From NCBI RefSeq assembly GCF_032586175.1, contig NZ_JAWHTE010000017.1, forward strand, positions 1 to 64,000: a DNA stretch of 64,000 nucleotides. Direction: 5' to 3'. The notes under the pieces were generated by a model, which was given only the letters and a program-made list of their open reading frames with translations, was not told where the DNA came from and did not search any database. The position numbers were made by a program, and so were the translations under genes. Positions within the stretch are counted from its first letter, which is position 1. Each line of letters opens with the position of its first letter. Positions 8,096-16,977 of this stretch are shown here, in pieces. This stretch comes from Ovoidimarina sediminis. Lineage in GTDB: Bacteria > Pseudomonadota > Alphaproteobacteria > Rhodobacterales > Rhodobacteraceae.

Positions 8096-9645
8096 AAATC
8101 GGTTGGCGCTCCTCCCTCCGCCTTGCGACGCTCCACAAAAGCCTCAAGCTCTTCACGGATCGCCTCGTCAAGATAAGGTGCTTCGAACTCGTCGACGATC
8201 TGCTTCCAAAGCCCATGCGCACGTTCAGCCGTCCAAAGGCCGCCTGCGAGTTCCCAACCCTCGTAGTTGCGCCAATCCGCGAGGAAAGGCTGGTAAAATG
8301 CCGTCGTGTACCTCTCCTGGGTGTGCTCAAGGCCAAAGAAATGTCCGGTACCAACGACCTCTCGGATGGCCTCGAAGGCCAGATCATCTTCGCTTGTGGA
8401 GTAGGTCTCAGGCTCAAGGTAGCGCTGGATCATCTGCAGGACCTCGCAATCCATCACGAACTTTTCTGGGCTCGCGATCAGACCTCCTTCAAGCCAACCT
8501 GCGGCGTGATAGACCATGTTCGACCCTGACTGTACTGCGGCCCAGAGGGAATTCGACGTCTCCCACATAGCCTGCCCGTCGGGGACGTTGGCGGCACAGA
8601 CGCCTGACGAGCGTAACGGCAAGTTGTAATACCGGGCCATCTGCCCGGTCATTTGGGTCGCTCGCATATATTCCGGGGTACCGAATGCAGGGGCGCCCGA
8701 TTTCATGTCGACATTCGACGTGAACGTACCGATCGCGCAGGGACACCCGGGCGCAACGTATTGGAATAGCGCAATTGCACAAAGCGCCTCGGCAATCGAT
8801 TGGGCCACCGCACCGGCCATGGTCACGGGCGCCATTGCTCCTGCCAAGGTAAAAGGAGTGACCACGACTGCCTGGTTCTTGCGAATGAGCCGGAGGCAAC
8901 CATCGATCATCGGATAATCATGCTTAAGCGGCGAGGTCGAATTGATATTGGTGTACATCCGCGGACCGGCCGCGAACTCCGCCTCCGTAAGGCCCTGGGA
9001 GATCCGCACCATCTCCATCACGTCCTCGACGCGCTCTTTGCCAAGCGAATAGGCGTGCATCACCTTGTCGGTCAGGACAAGCTTGTCATAGAGCACATCG
9101 AGGTGCCGCACCGAGGCATGAATGTCCACCGGCTCGACCGGATAGCCGCCGGCAAAGTGAATGCAGTTGAAATACTGGGTGAGTTTAAGAAGCGTGCGGC
9201 ACTGTTCGCGAGTTCCGGGCACCTTGCCCGTTGCCAGATCCATGTAGTTGGGCGGCGAGGATACGTTTCCGAAAAGAATATGATCCTCACCAATCACGAT
9301 TTTGCGGTCAGGATTTCGAGGTGTGATTGTGAAGCTCGGCGGTGCCTTTCCAACCATCTCCATCACGAAATCCCGGTCCATTCGAACCAGGTGGTCTTCA
9401 ACGAAGCATCCCGCTTCACGGAAGATATCGAGGGCCTCATCGTTGAGAAACTCTATCCCGATCTCTTCCAGGATCCGCATGGCCGTGTTGTGGATTGCAG
9501 CCACACCTTCCTCGGTCAGTGGTTCGACCGGGCGGTCGGTCAGCACTGGCAGACGCCAGGGCATCTGATCTATCGCCGGGCCGCCGCGCCGTTCATTCCC
9601 GGCCCGTCCCCCGGAGCGCCTGCGCCGTGTCGCAGTGTCGGCCAT
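8092..9645 (-). CDS. MttB-family (trimethylamine methyltransferase-like) protein
   Basis: 517-residue TIM-barrel methyltransferase of the trimethylamine:corrinoid methyltransferase superfamily, recognisable from TEEGVAAIHNTAMRILEEIG near residue 45, TSNVDMKSGAPAFGTPEY and EHTQERYTTAFYQPFLADW. The frame is uninterrupted, so this is the non-pyrrolysine branch, whose studied members demethylate quaternary amines such as glycine betaine. The substrate here is unknown. No corrinoid protein or reductive-activation gene is adjacent. ATG 9645 (MADTATRRRR) with GCGAGGG upstream is chosen over the extension to 9894, which overlaps the neighbour. Confidence 0.85.
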   Translation of the reverse strand: MADTATRRRRSGGRAGNERRGGPAIDQMPWRLPVLTDRPVEPLTEEGVAAIHNTAMRILEEIGIEFLNDEALDIFREAGCFVEDHLVRMDRDFVMEMVGKAPPSFTITPRNPDRKIVIGEDHILFGNVSSPPNYMDLATGKVPGTREQCRTLLKLTQYFNCIHFAGGYPVEPVDIHASVRHLDVLYDKLVLTDKVMHAYSLGKERVEDVMEMVRISQGLTEAEFAAGPRMYTNINSTSPLKHDYPMIDGCLRLIRKNQAVVVTPFTLAGAMAPVTMAGAVAQSIAEALCAIALFQYVAPGCPCAIGTFTSNVDMKSGAPAFGTPEYMRATQMTGQMARYYNLPLRSSGVCAANVPDGQAMWETSNSLWAAVQSGSNMVYHAAGWLEGGLIASPEKFVMDCEVLQMIQRYLEPETYSTSEDDLAFEAIREVVGTGHFFGLEHTQERYTTAFYQPFLADWRNYEGWELAGGLWTAERAHGLWKQIVDEFEAPYLDEAIREELEAFVERRKAEGGAPTDF

Positions 9646-9730
9646 TTTACCCTCGCCTCTTGCCACTGAGAGGCAACATGCGCTCGGATTGATCAACCTG
9701 CGGCGCAAAAAGCGACCTGATCTGTCGTAT

Positions 9731-10438
9731 CTATCCCGCTTGAGTGTCGAGCCATCCCGGAAGGTGGCCGATGTCCGGAAGCACCACGTCGGCATGGGGC
9801 GCCAGATCATGATGCACGGCAACACCGGTAAGAACTCCGACCGTGCGCGTGCCCGCAGACCTCCCTGCAAGAAGATCGTGGGTACTGTCACCAACCATTA
9901 TCGCGGCGCCGGGAAGGATACCCAGCGCAGCACAGGCTGCGAGGATTTGGCCTGGCGCGGGCTTTGCACCGTGTCCGCTGTCGTAGCCCGCAAGAAACCC
10001 GATTTGATCGAGTACACCGACAGCCTCTAGATGCGCCCTGGCGGGCGCCTCGCCATCATTGGTGATCACCGCGATACCGTAACCTGCCCTGGTTAATGCC
10101 GCGAAATAGGCCTTCAGAGGAACTGCCTCTGCCAGTTGCGTCTGCGCTGCACGGGAATCGATTTCATCGATTAGCACGGATCGCAGAGGCTGTGGGTTTG
10201 GCAAGTACGGCAGGAGGGCGTCAGCCACATCGGCAGACGTCCCGGCGACCAGAACGCTACCCTGTCGAAATGATCTCAACTCTACGTCATATCCAACCGC
10301 GTCCGCCAACACCGCGGAAAGCACCGGATCGCCGCCGGAAAGTTCGGCGATCAAAGAGGACGTGGAGCTGCTCCAACTCGCCTGAAAATCAAAAAGAGTA
10401 CCGTCTTTATCGAACAGGATCGCGCGCGTGTAAGTCAT
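9731..10438 (-). CDS. HAD-family hydrolase (phosphoglycolate-phosphatase-like)
   Basis: 235 residues with all HAD motifs: motif I LFDKDGTLFD (nucleophile D10, acid/base D12), motif II ITNDGE, a Lys in AKPAPGQI, and motif IV MVGDSTHDLLAGRSAG. A helical cap of about 90 residues lies between motifs I and II, as in Gph-type phosphatases. The substrate is not predictable. It lies on the same strand as the MttB-like gene, 85 bp upstream of it, and is divergent from the MarR gene. ATG 10438 begins MTYTRAILF and is preferred over the longer frame to 10534, which runs into the MarR promoter. Confidence 0.85.
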   Translation of the reverse strand: MTYTRAILFDKDGTLFDFQASWSSSTSSLIAELSGGDPVLSAVLADAVGYDVELRSFRQGSVLVAGTSADVADALLPYLPNPQPLRSVLIDEIDSRAAQTQLAEAVPLKAYFAALTRAGYGIAVITNDGEAPARAHLEAVGVLDQIGFLAGYDSGHGAKPAPGQILAACAALGILPGAAIMVGDSTHDLLAGRSAGTRTVGVLTGVAVHHDLAPHADVVLPDIGHLPGWLDTQAG

Positions 10439-10554
10439 GATCCGAATGTGCGGTGCGGTGCGCGCGGATGAAAGCGGAAATCGAATGCTCTTCGAGAACC
10501 CTTTCTCCGGAGCAAGGGGTTGTTCCCGTTCCACCCCGGGGTCAAGAGTGGAGG

Positions 10555-10995
10555 ATGACTTATCGCCTTCACGACTCGCTTGGATTCCGGCTTTCTCGGG
10601 TCGCGCGCATTCAGGAGCGCCGTCTCGATCTGGGTCTCAGAGCGATTGGCCTCACGCGAACCACTTGGTGCGTGCTTCTTGCTGTCGGGAACGAGGGTTT
10701 GACGCAACCCTCGGACATCGCCGAATTCATTGGCATAGACAGAACCGCCACCAGCAGAGCCCTGCGCCAGATGGAGGCTGAAGGGCTCATCGCGCGAACC
10801 GCAGGCGACAAAGACGGCAGGACCCGTCAGGTCAACCTGACCAAGGAAGGTCAGGCCCGGCTGAAGCGGGGCACACCGGTGGCGGAAGACAATGCGGCAA
10901 AGCTCGCCAACAGGCTTGGGGAAAAGGACGTCGCGCTTCTCAAGGAACGGCTCGACCGGCTGATCGAGGGGGAGCCGCTGCTACCGAAACTGTAG
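10555..10995 (+). CDS. MarR-family transcriptional regulator
   Basis: Winged-helix regulator of 146 residues. The recognition-helix region QPSDIAEFIGIDRTATSRAL and the wing GLIARTAGDKDGRTRQVNLT fit MarR proteins that often sense small phenolic or lipid-like compounds. ATG 10555 (MTYRLHDSLGF) is used. The in-frame extension to 10453 is unlike the family and overlaps the HAD promoter region. It is divergent from the HAD/mttB-like pair, the natural candidate target. I saw no obvious palindrome between 10439 and 10554. Confidence 0.85.
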   Translation: MTYRLHDSLGFRLSRVARIQERRLDLGLRAIGLTRTTWCVLLAVGNEGLTQPSDIAEFIGIDRTATSRALRQMEAEGLIARTAGDKDGRTRQVNLTKEGQARLKRGTPVAEDNAAKLANRLGEKDVALLKERLDRLIEGEPLLPKL

Positions 10996-11035
10996 ATTTT
11001 CGTCCTTTCGCGGCCACCAAGAACCGAGCCACTTG

Positions 11036-11521
11036 CTACCGAAACGGATACATCCACGGCCGGTAGTCGTTGACGAGCACCAGGGCACGGTCGATCTCTT
11101 CTTGCGTCATCTTCTTGATGATCTCTTCTTGGCTGATTGCCGCATCCGGGTCTCCACCGATCGCCGAAAGCACATACCACATGTATCCGCGCACGAGGTC
11201 CGGGCTCGGCATCCCACGACCGACCTCGTAGTACCAGCCGACGCCGGATTGCGCGCCCGGATGTCCCTTCATCGCCGCACGGAGATACCATTCAAAGGCC
11301 CGCTCGTCGTCGCGCTCGACACCAAGACCAAGCGCGTACATGACACCGATCAGTTCCTCGGCATCAGCATTTCCGGACCGGGCCGCTGGCAAGAACGCTT
11401 CCATCGCCTCCTCGAAGCGTCCGGCCTCCATCAGGTCACGGCCTGCTTCGACGTCAGCCACAGCGGGGCTTGAACCTATCAGCAAAGCCGCGACTATAGC
11501 ACCATGCAGTCCGCGTTTCAC
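11036..11521 (-). CDS. Secreted Sel1-repeat protein
   Basis: 161 residues. A Sec signal peptide (KRGLHGAIVAALLIGSSPAVA) precedes Sel1/TPR-like helical repeats, for example AFEWYLRAAMKGHPGAQSGV and the preceding NADAEELIGVMYALGLG. These proteins act as periplasmic scaffolds. The start is a GTG at 11521, strongly supported by a near-perfect Shine-Dalgarno AAGGAGGAG (complement of 11525-11533). That site lies inside the signal-peptide coding region of the divergent peroxidase gene, and the two reading frames overlap head to head by 18 bp. Confidence 0.85.
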   Translation of the reverse strand: MKRGLHGAIVAALLIGSSPAVADVEAGRDLMEAGRFEEAMEAFLPAARSGNADAEELIGVMYALGLGVERDDERAFEWYLRAAMKGHPGAQSGVGWYYEVGRGMPSPDLVRGYMWYVLSAIGGDPDAAISQEEIIKKMTQEEIDRALVLVNDYRPWMYPFR

Positions 11522-12829
11522 TGGCTCCTCCTTCTAGCTTTGGCCATTTCCGCCATGCCTGCCCAGGCACTCGAACGGCGGCCCATGACGGATGCAGATT
11601 TCCTTCCGGTGAACATGGCGCAGGCCGGGATCGGACAGCTTCTTTTCTACGACAAGATCCTGAGCGGCAATCGTAACATCTCCTGCGGGACGTGCCACCA
11701 CCACGACCACGGCGGAAGCGATGGATTGAGCCTTGGAATCGGAGAAGGCGGTGTTGGTGTCGGACCGAAACGGACGGGAGGCTCCGGCGACAACAGGATC
11801 AAGAAAAGGATCTCGCGAAATGCACCCGCACTTTGGAACCTCGGTCACAAGGATATCTCGGTGCTGTTCCACGACGGGCGCCTGTCCTTCTCAGACGCTT
11901 ACGACAACGGCTTCAACAGCCCGGCAGAGGAATGGCTTCCGCCCGGGCTTTCAGGTTTGCTCGCGGCACAAGCGCTCTTTCCTCTGACCGCGCAGTTCGA
12001 AATGGCCGGCAACCCGAAGGAAAACGAAATCGCCGGGGCCGTCCACGATCGGATTGATGCGGCCTGGCCCATCATTGCAAAGCGCGTGCGCACAATTCCC
12101 GCTTATGGAAAGATGTTCGTGGAGGCATTCGATCACATCGACGAACCGGAGCAGGTGACGATCAGCGAGATCGGAAATGCGTTGGCCGCCTTCATCGCGG
12201 TTGAGTGGCGAAACCACGATAGTCCATATGACCGCTGGCTTTCCGGTGACCCGACTGCGCTGGACCCGAAAGCCGATGCCGGGCGTGAATTGTTCTTCGG
12301 AGCAGCGGGATGTGGCGGTTGCCACAACGGGCCCCTTCTGACCGATCAGAGTTTTCATGCCTTGGCCCTGCCCTCCTTCGGCCCTGGACGCACCCGCAGA
12401 TTTGATCCCTATGCCCGAGACGTCGGCCGGATGGCAGAAAGCGACCGATTGGAAGACGCCTATCGCTTCAGAACACCGGCCCTCAGAAACGTGGCTTTGA
12501 CCGCGCCCTACGGGCACAACGGAGCATATCCGACGCTTGAGGGAATTATCCGTCACCACCTCGATCCTCTCGCCGCGCGCGAAACTTGGCAGCCCGACAC
12601 GGCACGCCTTCCGGAGGTGCCCTGGCTCGAACACGTTGACTTTGTCATTCGGAATGACACGCGAGAAGAAGAACGCCAGCGTCGCGCCGTGGATATCATC
12701 CCTGTTTCGCTGACCGACCTGGAAGTACAGCAGATCGTCGCGTTTCTGGAGTCATTAACCGGTGAGTCTGCCTTGTCTCGCCCGTTGGGTCGGCCAGAAA
12801 AGGTCCCCAGCGGCCTATGGGTCGACTGA
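11504..12829 (+). CDS. Periplasmic di-heme cytochrome c peroxidase / MauG-family protein
   Basis: 441 residues with an N-terminal signal peptide ending near MPAQALERR. It has two c-type heme sites: CGTCH (C61-H65, followed by the unusual HHDHGG) and CGGCH (C270-H274). RTPALRNVALTAPYGHNGAYPTLEGIIRHH in the C-terminal domain is typical of the CcpA/MauG superfamily. It should reduce peroxide or oxidise a protein partner in the periplasm. There is no good Shine-Dalgarno before ATG 11504, but the signal peptide supports this start. The adjoining divergent secreted Sel1 protein may share regulation. Confidence 0.9.
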   Translation: MQSAFHWLLLLALAISAMPAQALERRPMTDADFLPVNMAQAGIGQLLFYDKILSGNRNISCGTCHHHDHGGSDGLSLGIGEGGVGVGPKRTGGSGDNRIKKRISRNAPALWNLGHKDISVLFHDGRLSFSDAYDNGFNSPAEEWLPPGLSGLLAAQALFPLTAQFEMAGNPKENEIAGAVHDRIDAAWPIIAKRVRTIPAYGKMFVEAFDHIDEPEQVTISEIGNALAAFIAVEWRNHDSPYDRWLSGDPTALDPKADAGRELFFGAAGCGGCHNGPLLTDQSFHALALPSFGPGRTRRFDPYARDVGRMAESDRLEDAYRFRTPALRNVALTAPYGHNGAYPTLEGIIRHHLDPLAARETWQPDTARLPEVPWLEHVDFVIRNDTREEERQRRAVDIIPVSLTDLEVQQIVAFLESLTGESALSRPLGRPEKVPSGLWVD

Positions 12830-12876
12830 TCCGCGAGCGCCGCTAGATCAGGCTAGGCACGACACAAAGGACAGGC

Positions 12877-13533
12877 ATGCTTCTGGACGTCCGATCGCTG
12901 AAGAAAAGCTTCCCCGGGGACGATGGCCCAGTGCCCGTCCTCGATAGCGTCAGTTTGACTATCGATAGCGGAGAAAGCGTTGCCCTGACCGGGGAAAGTG
13001 GTTCGGGCAAAAGCACGCTTCTGCATGTTGTCGCTGGGCTTGAACCAGCTGATGAGGGCGCAGTACTCATTGACGGAACTGATATCGCAGCGATGGGAGA
13101 CGTGGGGCGGGCACGCCTTCGACGAACTCGGCTCGGCATCGTGTTTCAACAGTTCAACCTGATCCCATCGCTCGATGTCCGGGCCAATGTCGCCTTTCAG
13201 GCACGGCTTGCCGGTCGGTACGAACAAAGTCGGGTCGAGACGCTTCTTTACGATTTGGGGCTCGGTGATCATGCCTCAAAATATCCCGAACAGCTATCGG
13301 GCGGACAGCAGCAGCGGGTCGCGATAGGCCGGGCGCTAGCTGGCGCGCCTGATCTTCTTCTGGCGGACGAGCCTACAGGCAATCTCGATGAAACGACAGG
13401 AGATGCGGTGATAGGCCTGATGCTCGATCTTGCGAAAGACGCGGGCACATCTCTTTTGATGGTTACGCATTCGGAACGCCTTGCAGGCCACCTCGACCGG
13501 CGCCTGCATCTTTCGCTGGGTCGGTTGCATTGA
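12877..13533 (+). CDS. ABC transporter ATP-binding protein (LolD/MacB/YbbA type)
   Basis: 218-residue ATPase with Walker A GESGSGKST, signature LSGGQQQRVAIGRAL, Walker B LLLADEPTGNLD and the H-loop MVTHSERLA. This subfamily pairs with FtsX-like permeases and drives periplasmic mechanical work or lipoprotein/lipid extraction rather than import. Its TGA stop overlaps the TTG start of the permease gene (TTGA), so the pair is translationally coupled. With the AttH-like gene two positions downstream it matches the attEFGH/YbbA-YbbP arrangement. Confidence 0.92.
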   Translation: MLLDVRSLKKSFPGDDGPVPVLDSVSLTIDSGESVALTGESGSGKSTLLHVVAGLEPADEGAVLIDGTDIAAMGDVGRARLRRTRLGIVFQQFNLIPSLDVRANVAFQARLAGRYEQSRVETLLYDLGLGDHASKYPEQLSGGQQQRVAIGRALAGAPDLLLADEPTGNLDETTGDAVIGLMLDLAKDAGTSLLMVTHSERLAGHLDRRLHLSLGRLH

Positions 13534-15935
13534 GCTACAGCATCACACTTGGCGCGCTCCTGTCGCATTGGAGAGTACGCCCCTTCCAGGCACTTACCCT
13601 GGTATTGGGATTGGCATTGGCGACGGCCCTCTGGTCTGGCGTGCAGGCGCTGAACGCCGAGGCGCGAGCCAGCTATGCACAGGCAACGAGCGTCGTCACT
13701 GGCACGCGACCTGTCTTGGTGCGCGAAGGCGGTGTGATCGACGAACGAGAATATGTCTCGCTCAGGCGCGCGGGCTGGCAAGTAAGTCCGGTCGTCGAAG
13801 GATGGATTGGAAGCGGTCGAAGCAGGGTCAAGCTTTTCGGCATCGACGCATTGACTGCGCCACGAGACACGCAAGCTGCAACATTCGCTTTTTCAGATGG
13901 CATGGCCGGGACAATGCTGTCGCCGGGTAGACTTTTCGCCTCTCCGGTAACAGCGGCGAGGCTTGCCGGCGAAGAATTACCGCCTGTGCATGCGTCGGAC
14001 GCACTGGCGCCGGGGATAGCGATCGCCGACATCGGCATCGCTCAGCGACTTCTCGGGATGGAGGGGCAATTGAGCCATCTGGTCATCCTCGAAACCCAGC
14101 CGATGGTGCGCCCGCCCCTCGCCGATCTTGCGCCTGGGCTAACGCAAAGGAAGATCGACGGAGCGGAGGATCTTGCGCGACTAACCGACAGTTTTCACCT
14201 GAACCTCACCGCGTTCGGATTCTTGTCCTTTGCAGTCGGCCTGTTCATCGTAAATGGAGCCATCGGGCTTGCGTTTGAACAGCGTCGCCCATTGTTCCGA
14301 ACCTTGCGGGCGCTGGGCGTTCCGGGACGAACCCTTACGATCGCACTGGCGTCGGAATTGCTCGCCTTTGCGCTCTTGGCAGGCTGTCTCGGGATCGTTC
14401 TGGGATACCTCATCGCTGCAGCACTCCTGCCCGATGTCGCCGCAACATTGAGGGGACTTTACGGCGTGCCGGTTGAAGGAACTCTGACGATCCGCCCCGC
14501 CTGGTGGGCCGCGGGACTTCTAATCGCAATGCTCGGAACTGCGCTGGCAGGTGCTGCGGCCCTTTGGAAAACCGCTCGGCTTCCCGTTCTAGCGCCGGCA
14601 AGGCCGCGCGCATGGGCAATGGCCGGTCACACGGCCGAGCGCGCACAAGCAATCGCGGCGCTAGGGCTAGCTGCGCTCGCTGGTGCTCTCGTCCTTTTGG
14701 GATCGGGACTTGTCGCCGCGTTCGCCATGCTGGGCGCGCTTCTCATCGCCGCAGCACTTGCGCTGCCACCCTTGTTGTCGCGAGCACTGCAACTCTTCGC
14801 CCGGGGGGCGAAGACAGCGGAAAGTGAATGGTTCTGGGCCGATACGCGCCAGCAGCTGCCAGGGCTTTCGTTGGCTTTGATGGCTCTTCTCCTGGCTCTG
14901 GCCGCAAATATCGGGGTCGGAACAATGGTGTCGAGCTTTCGACTGACCTTTGCAGGTTGGCTTGATCAACGGCTCGCCTCGGAACTCTACATCTCGACAC
15001 GCACAGATGCCGAGGGTGCAGCGCTGACGGCATGGCTGGAGGCGCGCGGCTTGACTGTTCTGCCAATTTGGAATGTCGACGCGAGTATCGACGGGGCACC
15101 CGGCACGATATACGGCGTCGCTGACCACGCCACCTACCGAGACAACTGGCCGCTGATCGACGCTTCGCCTGATGTCTGGGACAAAGTCGCAGCGGGCGAG
15201 GCCGCGCTGATCAACGAGCAATACGCACGACGTGGCGCGCTTCGGCCCGGCAGCACCGTCACTCTGCCAGTGGGCGACCCGCTCGAAGTTGCCGGCATCT
15301 ACAGTGACTATGGAAACCCTGAAGCGCAGATCCTGGTTTCCGTCGCGACGCTGACCGAACGGTTTCCCGGCGTCGAACGCCAGAGGTTCGGTGTGCGCGT
15401 CGCACAGGAAGACGCGAACGCACTGGCAAAAGAGATCACCGACGCATTTGGCATTCCCCCAGAAAACATGACGGATCAGGCGTCACTGAAACGCTTCTCG
15501 ATTGAGGTTTTCGAGCGAACATTCACCGTTACGGGCGCCCTCAACATCCTGACGCTGGGTGTTGCCGGCATCGCCATTCTGACGTCGCTTCTAACCCTGG
15601 CCACAATGCGCCTGCCACAGCTTGCCCCGGTCTGGGCCGTCGGTTTGACACGGGCGCGGCTGGCACGGTTAGAACTGTTGAGGGCACTCGTCTTGGCAGC
15701 ATTCACCGCAATTGCGGCTTTGCCCGTCGGGCTCACACTGGCGTGGATCCTTCTCGCAGTGATCAATGTGGAAGCCTTTGGCTGGCGGCTCCCGATGCAT
15801 CTCTTTCCAGGCGACTGGATCAAGCTGGGCTTGCTTGCAATTCTTGCGGCGGGGCTCGCCGGGCTTTGGCCCGCAATTAAACTGGCGCGACTGGCACCGG
15901 CGGATCTGGTTCGGGTCTTCAGCAATGAACGCTAG
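13530..15935 (+). CDS. FtsX-like ABC permease (YbbP type)
   Basis: 801-residue inner-membrane protein. One transmembrane helix lies near residues 20-37 followed by a large periplasmic domain. A three-helix FtsX core sits around residues 225-345, helices around 370-420 and 445-465, a second periplasmic domain, then a second FtsX core around 665-790. This duplicated layout and the length match YbbP-type permeases. The start is TTG 13530, overlapping the ATPase stop. Its last 11 bp overlap the AttH-like gene. No transported substrate can be assigned. Confidence 0.88.
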   Translation: MSYSITLGALLSHWRVRPFQALTLVLGLALATALWSGVQALNAEARASYAQATSVVTGTRPVLVREGGVIDEREYVSLRRAGWQVSPVVEGWIGSGRSRVKLFGIDALTAPRDTQAATFAFSDGMAGTMLSPGRLFASPVTAARLAGEELPPVHASDALAPGIAIADIGIAQRLLGMEGQLSHLVILETQPMVRPPLADLAPGLTQRKIDGAEDLARLTDSFHLNLTAFGFLSFAVGLFIVNGAIGLAFEQRRPLFRTLRALGVPGRTLTIALASELLAFALLAGCLGIVLGYLIAAALLPDVAATLRGLYGVPVEGTLTIRPAWWAAGLLIAMLGTALAGAAALWKTARLPVLAPARPRAWAMAGHTAERAQAIAALGLAALAGALVLLGSGLVAAFAMLGALLIAAALALPPLLSRALQLFARGAKTAESEWFWADTRQQLPGLSLALMALLLALAANIGVGTMVSSFRLTFAGWLDQRLASELYISTRTDAEGAALTAWLEARGLTVLPIWNVDASIDGAPGTIYGVADHATYRDNWPLIDASPDVWDKVAAGEAALINEQYARRGALRPGSTVTLPVGDPLEVAGIYSDYGNPEAQILVSVATLTERFPGVERQRFGVRVAQEDANALAKEITDAFGIPPENMTDQASLKRFSIEVFERTFTVTGALNILTLGVAGIAILTSLLTLATMRLPQLAPVWAVGLTRARLARLELLRALVLAAFTAIAALPVGLTLAWILLAVINVEAFGWRLPMHLFPGDWIKLGLLAILAAGLAGLWPAIKLARLAPADLVRVFSNER

Positions 15936-16977
15936 ACGATGGTTCATCCGACTCATACTTAGCTTGTGGGCTGTTTCCGCTTCTGCACAGGTGTTCGGCA
16001 GCATTGGCCCGTCGGCAGACGGGTTTGCGCAACCTGATCCCGCTTACCGCCTCTCCTTTCCCGCCGACCATGGTCCGCACCCGGCATTCCGGATCGAATG
16101 GTGGTACGTGACCGCAAACCTCACAGACTCAGACGGCAGGAACTATGGCATCCAATGGACGCTGTTCCGCTCTGCACTTGCGCCGGAAACAGGCGAGGGC
16201 TGGTCCTCCCCAGAAGTCTGGATGGGGCACGCAGCAGTCACCACTCCAGACCTTCACCTGTCTGAGGAGCGGTTTGCACGGGGAGGGATCGGCCAGGCCG
16301 GGGTCAAGCCCGAACCATTCTATGCCTGGATCGACGAGTGGCGCATGGAAGGACCAACGCTGAGCACGGTCCGCATGACGGCACAGGGAAGCGAATTCTC
16401 CTACGACCTCCAACTGACGGCTGACATGCCCTTCGTGATGCACGGAGATGCCGGGTACTCCGTGAAAACCCCCGATGGTCAGGCCAGTCACTATTATTCT
16501 CAACCGTTCTACGACGTCAGCGGAACCCTGAACTTGCCGGACGGGCCCGCTGAAGTAACCGGGACAGCCTGGCTTGATCGCGAATGGTCCTCCGACGAAT
16601 TGAGCGGCGGATTTGCCGGCTGGGATTGGTTCGGTCTGACCCTCGACGGTGGGGAAAGACTTATGGGGGCTCGCATGCGAAACGCTGGAGGCGCGACCGC
16701 ATTCTCGGCGGCAACTTGGATTGCGTCCGATGGCACGGTCACAGCCTTTCCGGACGGTGCATTCACGGCGGCCCCGCTTGAAACGACAGAGGTTGCCGGA
16801 CGCGAAGTTCCGGTACGTTGGAGGATCGCCCTACCCGCCCGTGGTCTGGAGGCAACCGTCGTTGCGCTGAATGATCATGCCTGGATGGACACGTCATTTT
16901 CCTATTGGGAAGGGCCAGTTTTCGTTTCGGGAAGTCACACGGGCCGAGGGTATTTGGAAATGACAGGTTATGAGTGA
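15925..16977 (+). CDS. AttH/CrtC lipocalin-like secreted protein
   Basis: 350 residues. The N-terminal signal peptide (RWFIRLILSLWAVSASAQ) is followed by the double lipocalin-like fold shared by AttH and hydroxyneurosporene synthase CrtC. Visible signatures are EWWYVTANL near residue 55, GTAWLDREWSSDEL, and GWDWFGLTLDGG. In att-type clusters this protein is the exported partner of the ATPase/FtsX pair. CrtC hydratase activity is not implied, since no carotenoid genes are nearby. ATG 15925 lies inside the end of the permease gene, and the longer upstream frame is a shadow. Confidence 0.88.
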   Translation: MNARRWFIRLILSLWAVSASAQVFGSIGPSADGFAQPDPAYRLSFPADHGPHPAFRIEWWYVTANLTDSDGRNYGIQWTLFRSALAPETGEGWSSPEVWMGHAAVTTPDLHLSEERFARGGIGQAGVKPEPFYAWIDEWRMEGPTLSTVRMTAQGSEFSYDLQLTADMPFVMHGDAGYSVKTPDGQASHYYSQPFYDVSGTLNLPDGPAEVTGTAWLDREWSSDELSGGFAGWDWFGLTLDGGERLMGARMRNAGGATAFSAATWIASDGTVTAFPDGAFTAAPLETTEVAGREVPVRWRIALPARGLEATVVALNDHAWMDTSFSYWEGPVFVSGSHTGRGYLEMTGYE

